16,089 nt of DNA from an uncultured Bacilli bacterium (lineage in GTDB: Bacteria > Bacillota_I > Bacilli_A > RF39 > UBA660), in contig CANQFI010000026.1 of assembly GCA_947598455.1 (NCBI GenBank), positions 1-16,089 on the forward strand, in the 5' to 3' direction. Under the pieces are notes generated by a model. It searched no databases, was not told the origin of the DNA, and saw nothing but the letters and a program-made list of their open reading frames with translations. Positions 1 to 7,979 of the stretch are shown here, piece by piece. A program made the position numbers and the translations under genes. The stretch's first letter is position 1. Each line of letters opens with the position of its first letter.

Positions 1-46
1 TTTACGTAAATTGACAGATACTAATTTTTTGAAAAACTAAAAAACA

Positions 47-75
47 TTTACAAGTTTGTTATTTTAAAGTATTAT
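47..75 (+). promoter_or_regulatory. Probable sigma-A promoter of the mraZ-rsmH-ftsL-PBP cluster
   Basis: A -35 element TTTACA (47-52) and a -10 element TATTAT (70-75) are separated by 17 bases, the ideal spacing. Each matches the consensus at 5 of 6 positions. Transcription should begin near position 82, directly at the upstream edge of the MraZ-box repeats, which is where a bound MraZ could interfere with initiation. Confidence 0.7.
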
Positions 76-83
76 TAGTGTAT

Positions 84-113
84 ACAGTGGTACATTGTGG
101 AGGAAAGTGGGGG
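84..113 (+). promoter_or_regulatory. MraZ-binding repeats (MraZ box)
   Basis: GTGG occurs three times at an exact 10-base interval (87-90, 97-100, 107-110), so the copies lie on one face of the helix. MraZ proteins of other bacteria are known to bind short TGGG or GTGG direct repeats spaced about one helical turn apart just upstream of their own gene. The repeats sit between the predicted transcription start and the mraZ start codon and overlap its Shine-Dalgarno region. This fits autoregulation of the cluster by MraZ, which is inferred from position and family knowledge. Confidence 0.75.
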
Positions 114-121
114 ATTTTAAA

Positions 122-568
122 ATGTTCATGGGCGAATATCATCATAACATTGATGATAAAGGACGACTTATAATTCCTGCCAAATTTCGTACTGAACTAG
201 GTGATAAGTTTATTATCACGCGTGGTTTAGAGAAATGTTTGTATGTATATTCTGAAACAGAATGGAATAAAACAGTTGCCAAATTAAAAACTCTACCTTT
301 TACCAAAAAAGACGTCCGAACATTTGATAGATTCTTCTTTTCTGGTGCCACTGAATGTGAATTTGATCGTCAAGGTCGAATTAACATTACCTCCCCATTG
401 GTTAGTTACGCCGATATTACTAAAGAATGTGTAATTATCGGCGCTAACGACCGAATTGAAATATGGTCAGAAGAGGGATGGAACAACTTCTTCTTAGAAA
501 ATCAAAGTACTATTGAAGATATCGCTGAAAACTTATTTATAGGAAGTGCTTACGATGAAACATTATAG
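122..568 (+). CDS. mraZ: MraZ, DNA-binding transcriptional regulator of the dcw cluster
   Basis: MraZ is an AbrB-like DNA-binding protein that forms rings and controls transcription of the division and cell-wall cluster it heads. This 148-residue protein has the usual family length and the duplicated half-domain. The two diagnostic D-x-x-x-R motifs are DDKGR (D11-R15, followed by LIIPAKFR) and DRQGR (D82-R86). ATG 122 was chosen because the protein then begins MFMGEY, typical for the family. A longer frame from TTG 95 would place codons inside the MraZ-box and Shine-Dalgarno region. GGAGG at 99-103 or the G-rich stretch 107-113 could serve as ribosome binding site. It overlaps rsmH by 14 bases. 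Autoregulation through the upstream GTGG repeats is likely. Confidence 0.95.
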   Translation: MFMGEYHHNIDDKGRLIIPAKFRTELGDKFIITRGLEKCLYVYSETEWNKTVAKLKTLPFTKKDVRTFDRFFFSGATECEFDRQGRINITSPLVSYADITKECVIIGANDRIEIWSEEGWNNFFLENQSTIEDIAENLFIGSAYDETL

Positions 569-1478
569 TGTTCTATTAAATGAGTCAATAACTGGTTTAA
601 ACATTAAACCAGATGGCATTTATGTTGATGCCACATTAGGTTATGGGGGACATAGCAGTGAAATTCTAAAAAGATTAACTACCGGTCACTTATATGCCTT
701 TGATCAAGATATTGAAGCAATTAAATATTCTGAAGAAAGATTATCTAAAATAGGAAAAAATTACACAATTATCCATTCTAATTTTGTTCATTTAAAAGAT
801 AAATTATTCGAGTTAGGAGTTCAAAAAGTTGATGGCATTATTTTTGATTTAGGATTATCAAGCCCCCAAATTGATGATAAAAATCGTGGCTTTACTTTTA
901 TGAAAGATGCTCCTCTTGATATGCGTATGGACTTATCTAATAGCTTAACAGCTAAAGATGTCATAAATACTTATAGCCTTGAAAAGCTTAGTAATATTTT
1001 TTTCATATATGGTGAAGAAAAAATGTCTAAGTTTATAGCTAAAAAAATAGTTAGTGAAAGATTAACAAAAGAGATTGTAACTACTAAAGAACTAGTTAAA
1101 ATTATTGAATTAGCCGTTGGTGCTAAATATTTTAATAAATTTCATCCTGAAAGACAAATTTTTCAAGCAATAAGAATTGAAGTAAATAGTGAACTTACCG
1201 TTTTAAGTAACGTTTTACCTGATGCTATAGATCTATTAAATAAAGAAGGAAGAATGTCTGTAATAACTTTCCATTCTTTAGAAGATCGTATAGTAAAACA
1301 AATGTTTAAAAAAGAAAGTGAAATTAACGAATTAGTAAAAGGTTTACCTGTAATCCCTGATGAATATAAACCTAAAGTAAAATTAATCAATAAAAAGCCA
1401 ATCTTACCTAGTGGCGAAGAAATAAAAGAAAATTCGCGTAGTAAAAGTGCTAAACTACGTATTATAGAAAGGGTTTGA
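555..1478 (+). CDS. rsmH: 16S rRNA (cytosine(1402)-N(4))-methyltransferase RsmH (MraW)
   Basis: RsmH uses S-adenosylmethionine to methylate N4 of C1402 in 16S rRNA, at the decoding site of the small ribosomal subunit. The 307-residue product has normal length. Visible family blocks are the start [10 protein letters not shown], the SAM-binding motif [10 protein letters not shown] (residues 25-34), FDLGLSSPQ with the following RGF and [25 protein letters not shown], and [14 protein letters not shown] 555 has AGGAAG (541-546) 8 bases upstream and gives the conserved N-terminus; an in-frame GTG at 546 would overlap that ribosome site. The start lies inside mraZ, so translation is probably coupled. 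The gene ends in TGA. Confidence 0.96.
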   Translation: MKHYSVLLNESITGLNIKPDGIYVDATLGYGGHSSEILKRLTTGHLYAFDQDIEAIKYSEERLSKIGKNYTIIHSNFVHLKDKLFELGVQKVDGIIFDLGLSSPQIDDKNRGFTFMKDAPLDMRMDLSNSLTAKDVINTYSLEKLSNIFFIYGEEKMSKFIAKKIVSERLTKEIVTTKELVKIIELAVGAKYFNKFHPERQIFQAIRIEVNSELTVLSNVLPDAIDLLNKEGRMSVITFHSLEDRIVKQMFKKESEINELVKGLPVIPDEYKPKVKLINKKPILPSGEEIKENSRSKSAKLRIIERV

Positions 1479-1482
1479 TAGT

Positions 1483-1791
1483 ATGACTAAAGTAAAAAAG
1501 AAATCATCAAGAAAAAATAGAAATTTAACAGGAGAGAAAATAATCTACTTTACAATTATTTTCATATTACTTGCAATTCCTGTTTGCAACGTTTATACTA
1601 AAGCTATACTATCTTCAAGTAACATCGCTCTAGAACAAACAAAAAATAAGATTAAAGAACAAGAAAGCACTAATGATGGCTTAAAAATGGAAATTAGTGA
1701 ATTAGCTTCACTTGATAAAATTCAAGTAATTGCTACTGAAAATGGTCTTACTTATGAAAACAATAATATAAAAGTTGTTACTAGTGAATAA
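1483..1791 (+). CDS. ftsL: FtsL-like septum protein
   Basis: This is a 102-residue bitopic membrane protein with a very basic cytoplasmic N-terminus (KVKKKSSRKNR), one membrane segment at about residues 20-38, and a coiled-coil-prone stretch at about 46-80. It ends with IQVIATENGLTY, which resembles the C-terminal part of FtsL proteins. FtsL joins FtsB/DivIC and DivIB to activate septal peptidoglycan synthesis outside the membrane. FtsL sequences are poorly conserved, so the call rests on topology, size and position: 4 bases after rsmH and directly before the class B PBP, the standard slot for ftsL. GAAAGGG at 1467-1473 is the likely ribosome site. Confidence 0.85.
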   Translation: MTKVKKKSSRKNRNLTGEKIIYFTIIFILLAIPVCNVYTKAILSSSNIALEQTKNKIKEQESTNDGLKMEISELASLDKIQVIATENGLTYENNNIKVVTSE

Positions 1792-1809
1792 AATAAGGAG
1801 TTAATGACT

Positions 1810-3909
1810 ATGAAAAGAAAAAACAATACAATAAATGTCAGTGGTTGGATTTTTATTGTTTTAGTTTTTTCTTTTTTTGCTATTGTCATAAAATTATCCT
1901 TTGTTTCAATGGCTAAAAAAACTGATGATATAGATTTAACAGCTTTTGTTGAAAATCGTAATACTGAAAAAGAAATTCTTCAAGCTCATAGAGGAAGTAT
2001 TTATTCCATAGATGGTGAAGTCTTAGCTCAGAATGTTAATGCTTATACAGTTATAGCTTATCTTTCACCTTCTCGTACTAAAGATGATGATAATCCTCAA
2101 CATGTTATAGATAAACAAAAGACAGCTGAAGCTTTAGCTCCCTTAATTAATATGGATGTTGAGACAATTTTATCTTTATTAAATCGTGATGCCTACCAAG
2201 TAGAACTAGGTCCAGGAGGTCGTGATATTTCATCTCTTATAAAAAAGCAAATCGAAGCCCTTCATTTACCTGGTATTGATTTTATTGAAACATCAAAAAG
2301 ATATTATCCCTTAAGTACTTTTGCTCCATATATTGTTGGTTTTGCTTCTCGTGATCCTGATAATGCCGATGCTCCTATAACAGGCAAAATGGGTATCGAA
2401 GCTTATTTTGATGAAGAATTACAAGGTAAAGATGGATATACTATTTACCAAAAAGATGCTTATGGCTATACCTTACCAAATGTTACGACTATTACTGAAC
2501 CTGCCGAAACAGGTGAAGATATATATTTAACTATTGATAGTAATATTCAATTATATGTTGAAAATGGGGTAAAAGAATTAATTAAAAATAATAATATGGA
2601 ATGGTTAACCGTTTCTGTTATGGATGCTAAAACTGGTGCTATTTTAGCTTCTAGTTCTAATCCAAGTTTTAACTTAAATAAATTAGATATTCAAGAGTAT
2701 TTAAATCCTTTAACTTCCTATCAATATGAACCTGGTAGTACAATGAAAATCTTTTCTTTCCTTGCGTCAATGGAAGCTGGCAAATACAATGGCAGTGCTA
2801 CGTATCATTCCGGACAAATTAGAGTTGATAATGCTCTAATTCAAGATTTTAATAATGGTCGTGGATGGGGTGATATAACCTTCGATGTTGGTTTTTCTTA
2901 TTCCTCAAACGTTGCAGCAACCACATTGGCTTTAGATATAGGGCGTGAAGCTTTATATAATTATTACTCAAGTTTAGGTTTCGGTCGTAAAACAGGTATT
3001 ACTCTTCCAAATGAAGGAACAGGGGATATTGATATTACTTATCGTACTGAACTTGCGACAGCTTCCTTTGGTCAAGGTATTACAACAACGCCAATTCAAA
3101 CACTTCAAGCTCTAACAATTTTAGCCAATGAAGGTATGGAGCTTCAACCATATATCGTAGAAAAAATCGTTAATAGTGATACTGGCGAAGTAACATACCA
3201 ACATCAAGTAACTGAATTAGGTCAAAAAGCTTCCAAAGAACATATCGATAAAATGTTATCTTTAATGTATGATGTTGTCTATAGTGGAAGAACTGATGCT
3301 AGAAATTATCAAAATGATAATATAGTTATAGCTGGTAAAACAGGTACTGCCCAAATAGCTGGTCCTGATGGTCGTTACCTAACTGGTACTTATGACTATA
3401 TTCGTAGTTTTGCTGGTGTTTTCCCATATGAAAACCCTCAATATATAATTTATGTTTCAGCTAAGAAATTTACTGGTAATTACAAAGATTATGCTAAAAT
3501 GGTTACAAGTATTGTTGAAGAAATAGCTAAATATAAAAATATTTCCAAATCTATTGAAAAAGTTGATAATTCTAAAATAATTACAATTGATAACTACATT
3601 AATTCTGAATATACTATTGTAGAAGAAAAATTAAAATTATTAAATTTAGACATTATTAAATTAGGTAGTGGTAAATATATTATTAATCAGTATCCACAAT
3701 CTGGTAAAACTATTTTATCAGGTCAAAAAATTTTCTTAGTTACTAATAGTACTGAATATCCAATACCTGATATAAATGGTTGGAGTTATAACGAAGTTTT
3801 AACTCTATGTAAATTATTAAAAATAAAATATGAATTTACAGGTAATGGGAATGTAACAGAATACACTTTTGATCCAAATGATAGTATTCTTAAAGTAACC
3901 TTTAATTAA
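1810..3909 (+). CDS. ftsI: Class B penicillin-binding protein (FtsI / PBP2B type) with C-terminal PASTA region
   Basis: This is the septal peptidoglycan transpeptidase that cross-links stem peptides outside the membrane. From ATG 1810 it has 699 residues: a short basic N-terminus, one membrane anchor at about 11-32, a dimerisation domain beginning around the RGSIYS motif, and a transpeptidase domain. The active-site motifs are S310-T-M-K313, S365-S-N367 and K510-T-G512. Residues of about 588-645 and 650-699 form two PASTA-like segments; the second is divergent. AAGGAG (1795-1800) lies 9 bases before ATG 1810 but only 3 before ATG 1804, so 1810 is preferred. PASTA tails occur in B. subtilis PBP2B and SpoVD; the place after ftsL favours the vegetative division role. 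A terminator follows. Confidence 0.92.
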   Translation: MKRKNNTINVSGWIFIVLVFSFFAIVIKLSFVSMAKKTDDIDLTAFVENRNTEKEILQAHRGSIYSIDGEVLAQNVNAYTVIAYLSPSRTKDDDNPQHVIDKQKTAEALAPLINMDVETILSLLNRDAYQVELGPGGRDISSLIKKQIEALHLPGIDFIETSKRYYPLSTFAPYIVGFASRDPDNADAPITGKMGIEAYFDEELQGKDGYTIYQKDAYGYTLPNVTTITEPAETGEDIYLTIDSNIQLYVENGVKELIKNNNMEWLTVSVMDAKTGAILASSSNPSFNLNKLDIQEYLNPLTSYQYEPGSTMKIFSFLASMEAGKYNGSATYHSGQIRVDNALIQDFNNGRGWGDITFDVGFSYSSNVAATTLALDIGREALYNYYSSLGFGRKTGITLPNEGTGDIDITYRTELATASFGQGITTTPIQTLQALTILANEGMELQPYIVEKIVNSDTGEVTYQHQVTELGQKASKEHIDKMLSLMYDVVYSGRTDARNYQNDNIVIAGKTGTAQIAGPDGRYLTGTYDYIRSFAGVFPYENPQYIIYVSAKKFTGNYKDYAKMVTSIVEEIAKYKNISKSIEKVDNSKIITIDNYINSEYTIVEEKLKLLNLDIIKLGSGKYIINQYPQSGKTILSGQKIFLVTNSTEYPIPDINGWSYNEVLTLCKLLKIKYEFTGNGNVTEYTFDPNDSILKVTFN

Positions 3910-3941
3910 TATCTATATAATTTATTATATAGATATTTTTT
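3909..3941 (+). terminator. Rho-independent terminator of the mraZ-PBP cluster
   Basis: A perfect 12-bp inverted repeat (3909-3920 with 3925-3936) encloses a TTTA loop and runs into six T (3936-3941). The stem has only one G-C pair, so it is weak in energy terms, but its position starting at the last base of the PBP stop codon and the T run fit an intrinsic terminator. Confidence 0.7.
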
Positions 3942-3949
3942 ATTTAAAT

Positions 3950-3978
3950 TTGCTTAATTAATTGAAAATTGTTATTAT
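3950..3978 (+). promoter_or_regulatory. Probable promoter of the helicase and sigma-like gene pair
   Basis: TTGCTT (3950-3955) and TATTAT (3973-3978) are separated by 17 bases. Transcription would start near 3985, about 20 bases before ATG 4006, leaving room for the AAAGGAGA ribosome site at 3991-3998. Its place just after the preceding terminator supports a separate transcription unit. Confidence 0.6.
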
Positions 3979-4005
3979 AAAAAACAATTGAAAGGAGACT
4001 TTTCT

Positions 4006-7000
4006 ATGGATATAAAAGAAATAAGTCTATTTCCACATAATGAACAAGGTTACGAATTATTATGTAATGCCTTAGAAAAATATCCTTTAGCTTTTTTAGA
4101 ACATGCAACAGGTACTGGAAAATCTTTTATCTTACTTAAATATTTATATACTAAAATGCTTAATAAAAGAATTCTTTTTATTTCTAGTCATGATGAAATG
4201 TTTGAACAATTATTTAATGAACAAATGTCTACTTTAGGTATAAAGAGAAGTGATTTTGCTAAATTTGATACATTAATCTATCCTAATATTACTAAATATG
4301 ATATGAAAGATATTATTAAAAACTATGATTGTATAGTTTTTGATGAAGCCCAACATACTGGAGCTCCTAAATGGAGTATTAAAGTAGCTGAATTAAAAGA
4401 ATTAGTCTTAAAAATTCCTGGTAAACAGATGATTGGAGCTACCGCTACTAGAATAAGATACTTAGATGATTATATGGATGTAGCTGAAATGTACTTTGAT
4501 GGTCAAATATGTTCTACCTTAAGCATTTCATATGCTATCTTAAATAACTTACTTCCAGCTCCATTTTATGTTAATACTTTAAGTGCTTGTGCTGACGAAA
4601 TAAATAAAACTATAAGAAAATTCCCTAAACTAATTGCAACTCCTGAAACTAATGCCTTATTAGAACGAACTAAAAAATTAAATGAAAAAATAAATTTAGA
4701 TAGTAGTGTTCCTTATATTTTACAAAAATATGGTGTTAAAAAAGGTGAAAAATATATAGTCTTTTGTAAAGATATAGCTGACTTAAAAAGAAAAAAGCAA
4801 GAAGCCACTGAATGGTTTAAAGATATTGGTCCAATTAAAACTTATGCCGCCCATAGTGAACAATCAAAAGAACAAAATATCTCTGAAATAAAAGGATTTA
4901 GTTCGCCAAAAAAAGAAATAAGTTTAATGTTTGCTGTTGATATTTTTAATGAAGGTTTTCATATCGATGGTGTAGATGGTATTTTAATGTTCCGTAAAAC
5001 CAAATCCCCAATTATTTACTTTCAACAACTAGGTCGTGCCTTATCTTTTAGTGCCCGTAAAAAACAAATTAAAATATTTGATTTTGTTAATAATATTTCT
5101 GAAAATGACATAATTTATGAACTATATAAAGAATTAATAAGTGAAGCTCATCGACTTCTTCCTCTTCATCCAGAAAAACAAGAATTATATGAAGAAATTA
5201 TCAATCGTTTTCAAATCATTGATTATACTAGTAGTATTTTAGATGAAATAAGAACTATTAATAAAGTTCTCGATGAAAAATATATCGTTCGTAATCGTCT
5301 TGATTATGCGATAAATTTATTAATTGAATATCGTAATTTTTATCCTCATACTAATTTTAAACAAGAATTATATCAAGGTCGTATTAGTCATAATTATATA
5401 AATGCCTATAACTATATTTGTCAAACTGAAGATTATCTAACTGACGAACAAATCGATCTTCTAAAAACTTTAAATATAGAATTTACAGAAAAAATCAATC
5501 TTCCTAAATCTAAACGTCAATCATTATTAAAAGGTTCTAAAACTTTTAAAGAATTATATGAAAAAGAATACGATGCATTCTGTGCTTCATACTATAACTT
5601 TATTTCCTTAAATCATCGTCGTCCAAGTAGTGAAGGCTCTACAGAAGAACAAACTTTATATCATAAATATCGTTCTTATTTAATGTCTTTATCCAAAAAT
5701 AAATTAAATAGATTCTTATCTAAATTACCAGCTAAATTAACAATTGAAGAAACTATTCTTATTGGTAATTACCCAAGTAAAGAAGAAATTGAAAGCTATA
5801 CTACATATATTAAAACAAAATTAAAACAAAATATTCCATTAGATGAAATTGAAAGAAAACTCTTAAAAAAGATTCGCTATGCTATTTCTTTAAAAAATAT
5901 AGAATTACAACAATATATTGATTCTATAGACACTATATCTTCTAAATTAGCTAAAGCTATTATAGTAATTGAAAAATATAAAAAAGAAAATCCTCAAGAT
6001 CGTCTAGAAAACATATATAATATTAGAAATATTCCTGAAGTTTATCAGGCTATTAAATTTATTCATACATATGCTAAACGTATTACTAATGCTGAATTTA
6101 AAAGATTACTAGCTCTAGATATAAAATTACCAACTGTAATAGATATGACCTTAGCTGATCGTCTAGAACTATTAGATGGTTGTGATTCATTATATGAAAA
6201 AGAACAGCAAAATAATGTCAGTATTTTTGATAAATACTTATTATTTATTAAAAAACATCATCGTCGTCCTAGTAATAATATTCCCAATGAACAAGTTTTA
6301 GTTTCTCAGTATGAAGAAGATTTATTAAAAACTAACACATCTAAAGTAAAAAATATCTGTAAAATATTATCTTTATATCATATTGAATTAACTTTTTATG
6401 AAAAAGTAATAATTGGTGAAAAACTTCCGATTAACGATATAATAACATTTATAAATAAAATAGAATACAAATTATCTATAGACGAATCTATTTCTCCTAA
6501 AGAATTAAAACTTTTAAGAGCTATTAATAATCAAAATTATTCTAAAGATTTAATTGATTTAGATAGTTTAATAAATATGATTAGCAGTATGAAAAAAAAT
6601 AAAGAACTTATTACCAATATTGAAAATCTTTATGCTACGAGCCCAAATAGTAATCTTAATAATTCTAATGATTTAAGAATAATAATTAGAACATTATTTC
6701 ATAATTATAAATATTTAACTTTACAAGATTTAGCTCGCCTACAAATTTTAAATATTGAAATACCTGAAGAATTAATTACTGAATTAAATAATTCAAAACC
6801 AGCTATATCACTTTATGATAAGGAAAGAAGAAATTTTATAGCTTTCTATTTTGAGTTATTAACTTATTTTCAAACTCTTTATGAAAGACCAGAAAAAAAT
6901 AGTCCTTTAGACAAAAAGTATCGTCATTATTTAGCTATATTATCACCTAAAAAATTAACTGCTCTTTTATCTAAAATAAAACCATTTCTAAGAGAATTTA

Positions 7001-7953
7001 CTTTTGAAGAAAAGGTTTTACTTAATAATTATCGTCGCGAGGACTCTTTAGAATATCTTGCCTTAATTAACGAAAAAACAGCTCATCAAATTCCTCTTGA
7101 TTTATTAGAAAAAAGAGTAGTTAATATCTTAAAAAAATCATTAAAAGTGGCTCAAAATATAAAAATAACTAAAGACTCTAAAAAAGAATCGAGTAGTGCT
7201 ACCTTTGAAAATCGTTTAGTTTCTAACATAATTGATTCTATTCGCTTAAATCCTCAAATTGTTTTAATTACTAATCCTAGCTTTAACAGTCTTTCTGTAG
7301 CTAACCAAAAAAAGGTTTTTGATTTTCAAAATTTATTTCAAGCTCGCAAAGTCTTTATCGAAATTATTTCTCTTTTAAAAACTTCCAAAAAACCTCTTCG
7401 TCTATGTTTATCACCAGAATTAAATGAACAATACCTACATTCTTTAGAAATAAAAACAACAGATTCTTATTATCATGAATTACTCGCTACAATAAAAAAA
7501 CTTGATTGTGATTATGAATACAAATTACGTGGAACAGATCGTCTTCAATTTATAAATGACTATTTATCATTTATTGAATCTCATCATGGTTTAAGACCGA
7601 ATCTTGATAGTTCTTCTAAAGATGAATCTTTCTTAGCTAAAACATATCATGAATTAAATAGTAAAATGAGTAAAAAAGAACTTACTAAAATAGATATTAT
7701 TATTAAAAAAAGTACTGAAGAGGATTTATCTGTTAATTTCTTTAATCGTTTTTATGAATTCATTATTACTAATGGTCGTTTCCCTTGTGGTAGTAGCAAT
7801 GATAGTAATGAGGTTCAATTAAATAACTTATATCAATTATATGGTACAACTTTAACTAAAGAACAAACCCAAGAATTAAAGAAATTAAAAAAACTATACG
7901 CTCGTGCGACACTCCAAGCTAATATAGGCTTTGCTAAAAAAATTAAACAATGA
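4006..7953 (+). CDS. Superfamily 2 DEAD/DEAH-type helicase with a large C-terminal repeat region
   Basis: This is a predicted nucleic-acid-dependent ATPase of 1315 residues. The N-terminal 390 residues or so form a complete ResIII-like helicase core: Walker A ATGTGKS (34-40), Walker B DEAQH (113-117), motif III-like ATATR (145-149), and motif VI QQLGRA (340-345). The remaining 900 residues are a degenerate tandem array. LY(E/D)KE recurs at 517, 729 and 936. An R(x)P-containing module recurs with its arginine at 538, 753, 961, 1197 and 1258. An L-N-I-E-like module recurs at 489, 704, 915 and 1147. The period is about 210 residues. The repeats recall the small helicase-associated (HA) domain by hydrophobic pattern only. 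ATG 4006 is chosen over TTG 3988 because AAAGGAGA (3991-3998) is correctly spaced. The substrate and pathway are unknown; DNA repair, recombination, RNA remodelling or defence are all possible. Confidence 0.85.
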   Translation: MDIKEISLFPHNEQGYELLCNALEKYPLAFLEHATGTGKSFILLKYLYTKMLNKRILFISSHDEMFEQLFNEQMSTLGIKRSDFAKFDTLIYPNITKYDMKDIIKNYDCIVFDEAQHTGAPKWSIKVAELKELVLKIPGKQMIGATATRIRYLDDYMDVAEMYFDGQICSTLSISYAILNNLLPAPFYVNTLSACADEINKTIRKFPKLIATPETNALLERTKKLNEKINLDSSVPYILQKYGVKKGEKYIVFCKDIADLKRKKQEATEWFKDIGPIKTYAAHSEQSKEQNISEIKGFSSPKKEISLMFAVDIFNEGFHIDGVDGILMFRKTKSPIIYFQQLGRALSFSARKKQIKIFDFVNNISENDIIYELYKELISEAHRLLPLHPEKQELYEEIINRFQIIDYTSSILDEIRTINKVLDEKYIVRNRLDYAINLLIEYRNFYPHTNFKQELYQGRISHNYINAYNYICQTEDYLTDEQIDLLKTLNIEFTEKINLPKSKRQSLLKGSKTFKELYEKEYDAFCASYYNFISLNHRRPSSEGSTEEQTLYHKYRSYLMSLSKNKLNRFLSKLPAKLTIEETILIGNYPSKEEIESYTTYIKTKLKQNIPLDEIERKLLKKIRYAISLKNIELQQYIDSIDTISSKLAKAIIVIEKYKKENPQDRLENIYNIRNIPEVYQAIKFIHTYAKRITNAEFKRLLALDIKLPTVIDMTLADRLELLDGCDSLYEKEQQNNVSIFDKYLLFIKKHHRRPSNNIPNEQVLVSQYEEDLLKTNTSKVKNICKILSLYHIELTFYEKVIIGEKLPINDIITFINKIEYKLSIDESISPKELKLLRAINNQNYSKDLIDLDSLINMISSMKKNKELITNIENLYATSPNSNLNNSNDLRIIIRTLFHNYKYLTLQDLARLQILNIEIPEELITELNNSKPAISLYDKERRNFIAFYFELLTYFQTLYERPEKNSPLDKKYRHYLAILSPKKLTALLSKIKPFLREFTFEEKVLLNNYRREDSLEYLALINEKTAHQIPLDLLEKRVVNILKKSLKVAQNIKITKDSKKESSSATFENRLVSNIIDSIRLNPQIVLITNPSFNSLSVANQKKVFDFQNLFQARKVFIEIISLLKTSKKPLRLCLSPELNEQYLHSLEIKTTDSYYHELLATIKKLDCDYEYKLRGTDRLQFINDYLSFIESHHGLRPNLDSSSKDESFLAKTYHELNSKMSKKELTKIDIIIKKSTEEDLSVNFFNRFYEFIITNGRFPCGSSNDSNEVQLNNLYQLYGTTLTKEQTQELKKLKKLYARATLQANIGFAKKIKQ

Positions 7954-7979
7954 TAAAATTAAAATAGAGGTGTGATACT

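Noticed and set aside
1..10. Perfect palindrome TTTACGTAAA at the window edge
   Set aside because: It may continue outside the window and is short; no function can be supported from 10 bases.
11..16. Perfect -35 hexamer TTGACA near the window start
   Set aside because: No acceptable -10 sequence lies 16-19 bases downstream (the bases there read like AAACTA). The TTTACA/TATTAT pair further on is a better promoter.
95..121. Upstream in-frame TTG start for mraZ
   Set aside because: It would translate through the MraZ box and ribosome site and add residues not found in MraZ; ATG 122 gives the typical MFMGEY start.
1163..1390. Minus-strand open frames inside rsmH, and similar ones inside mraZ, trkA, trkH and the ABC transporter gene (for example 142-351, 10847-11029, 12251-12433, 15759-16034)
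   Set aside because: They lie wholly opposite well-identified genes, have no recognisable protein motifs or ribosome sites, and have composition expected of antisense shadows.
1476..1478. Mycoplasma-type genetic code (TGA as tryptophan), suggested by the very low GC content
   Set aside because: TGA terminates rsmH here and the helicase gene at 7951-7953 at the expected protein ends, and tryptophans are encoded by TGG.
3988..4005. Upstream TTG start for the helicase
   Set aside because: The ribosome site AAAGGAGA would then lie within the coding region; ATG 4006 is properly spaced.
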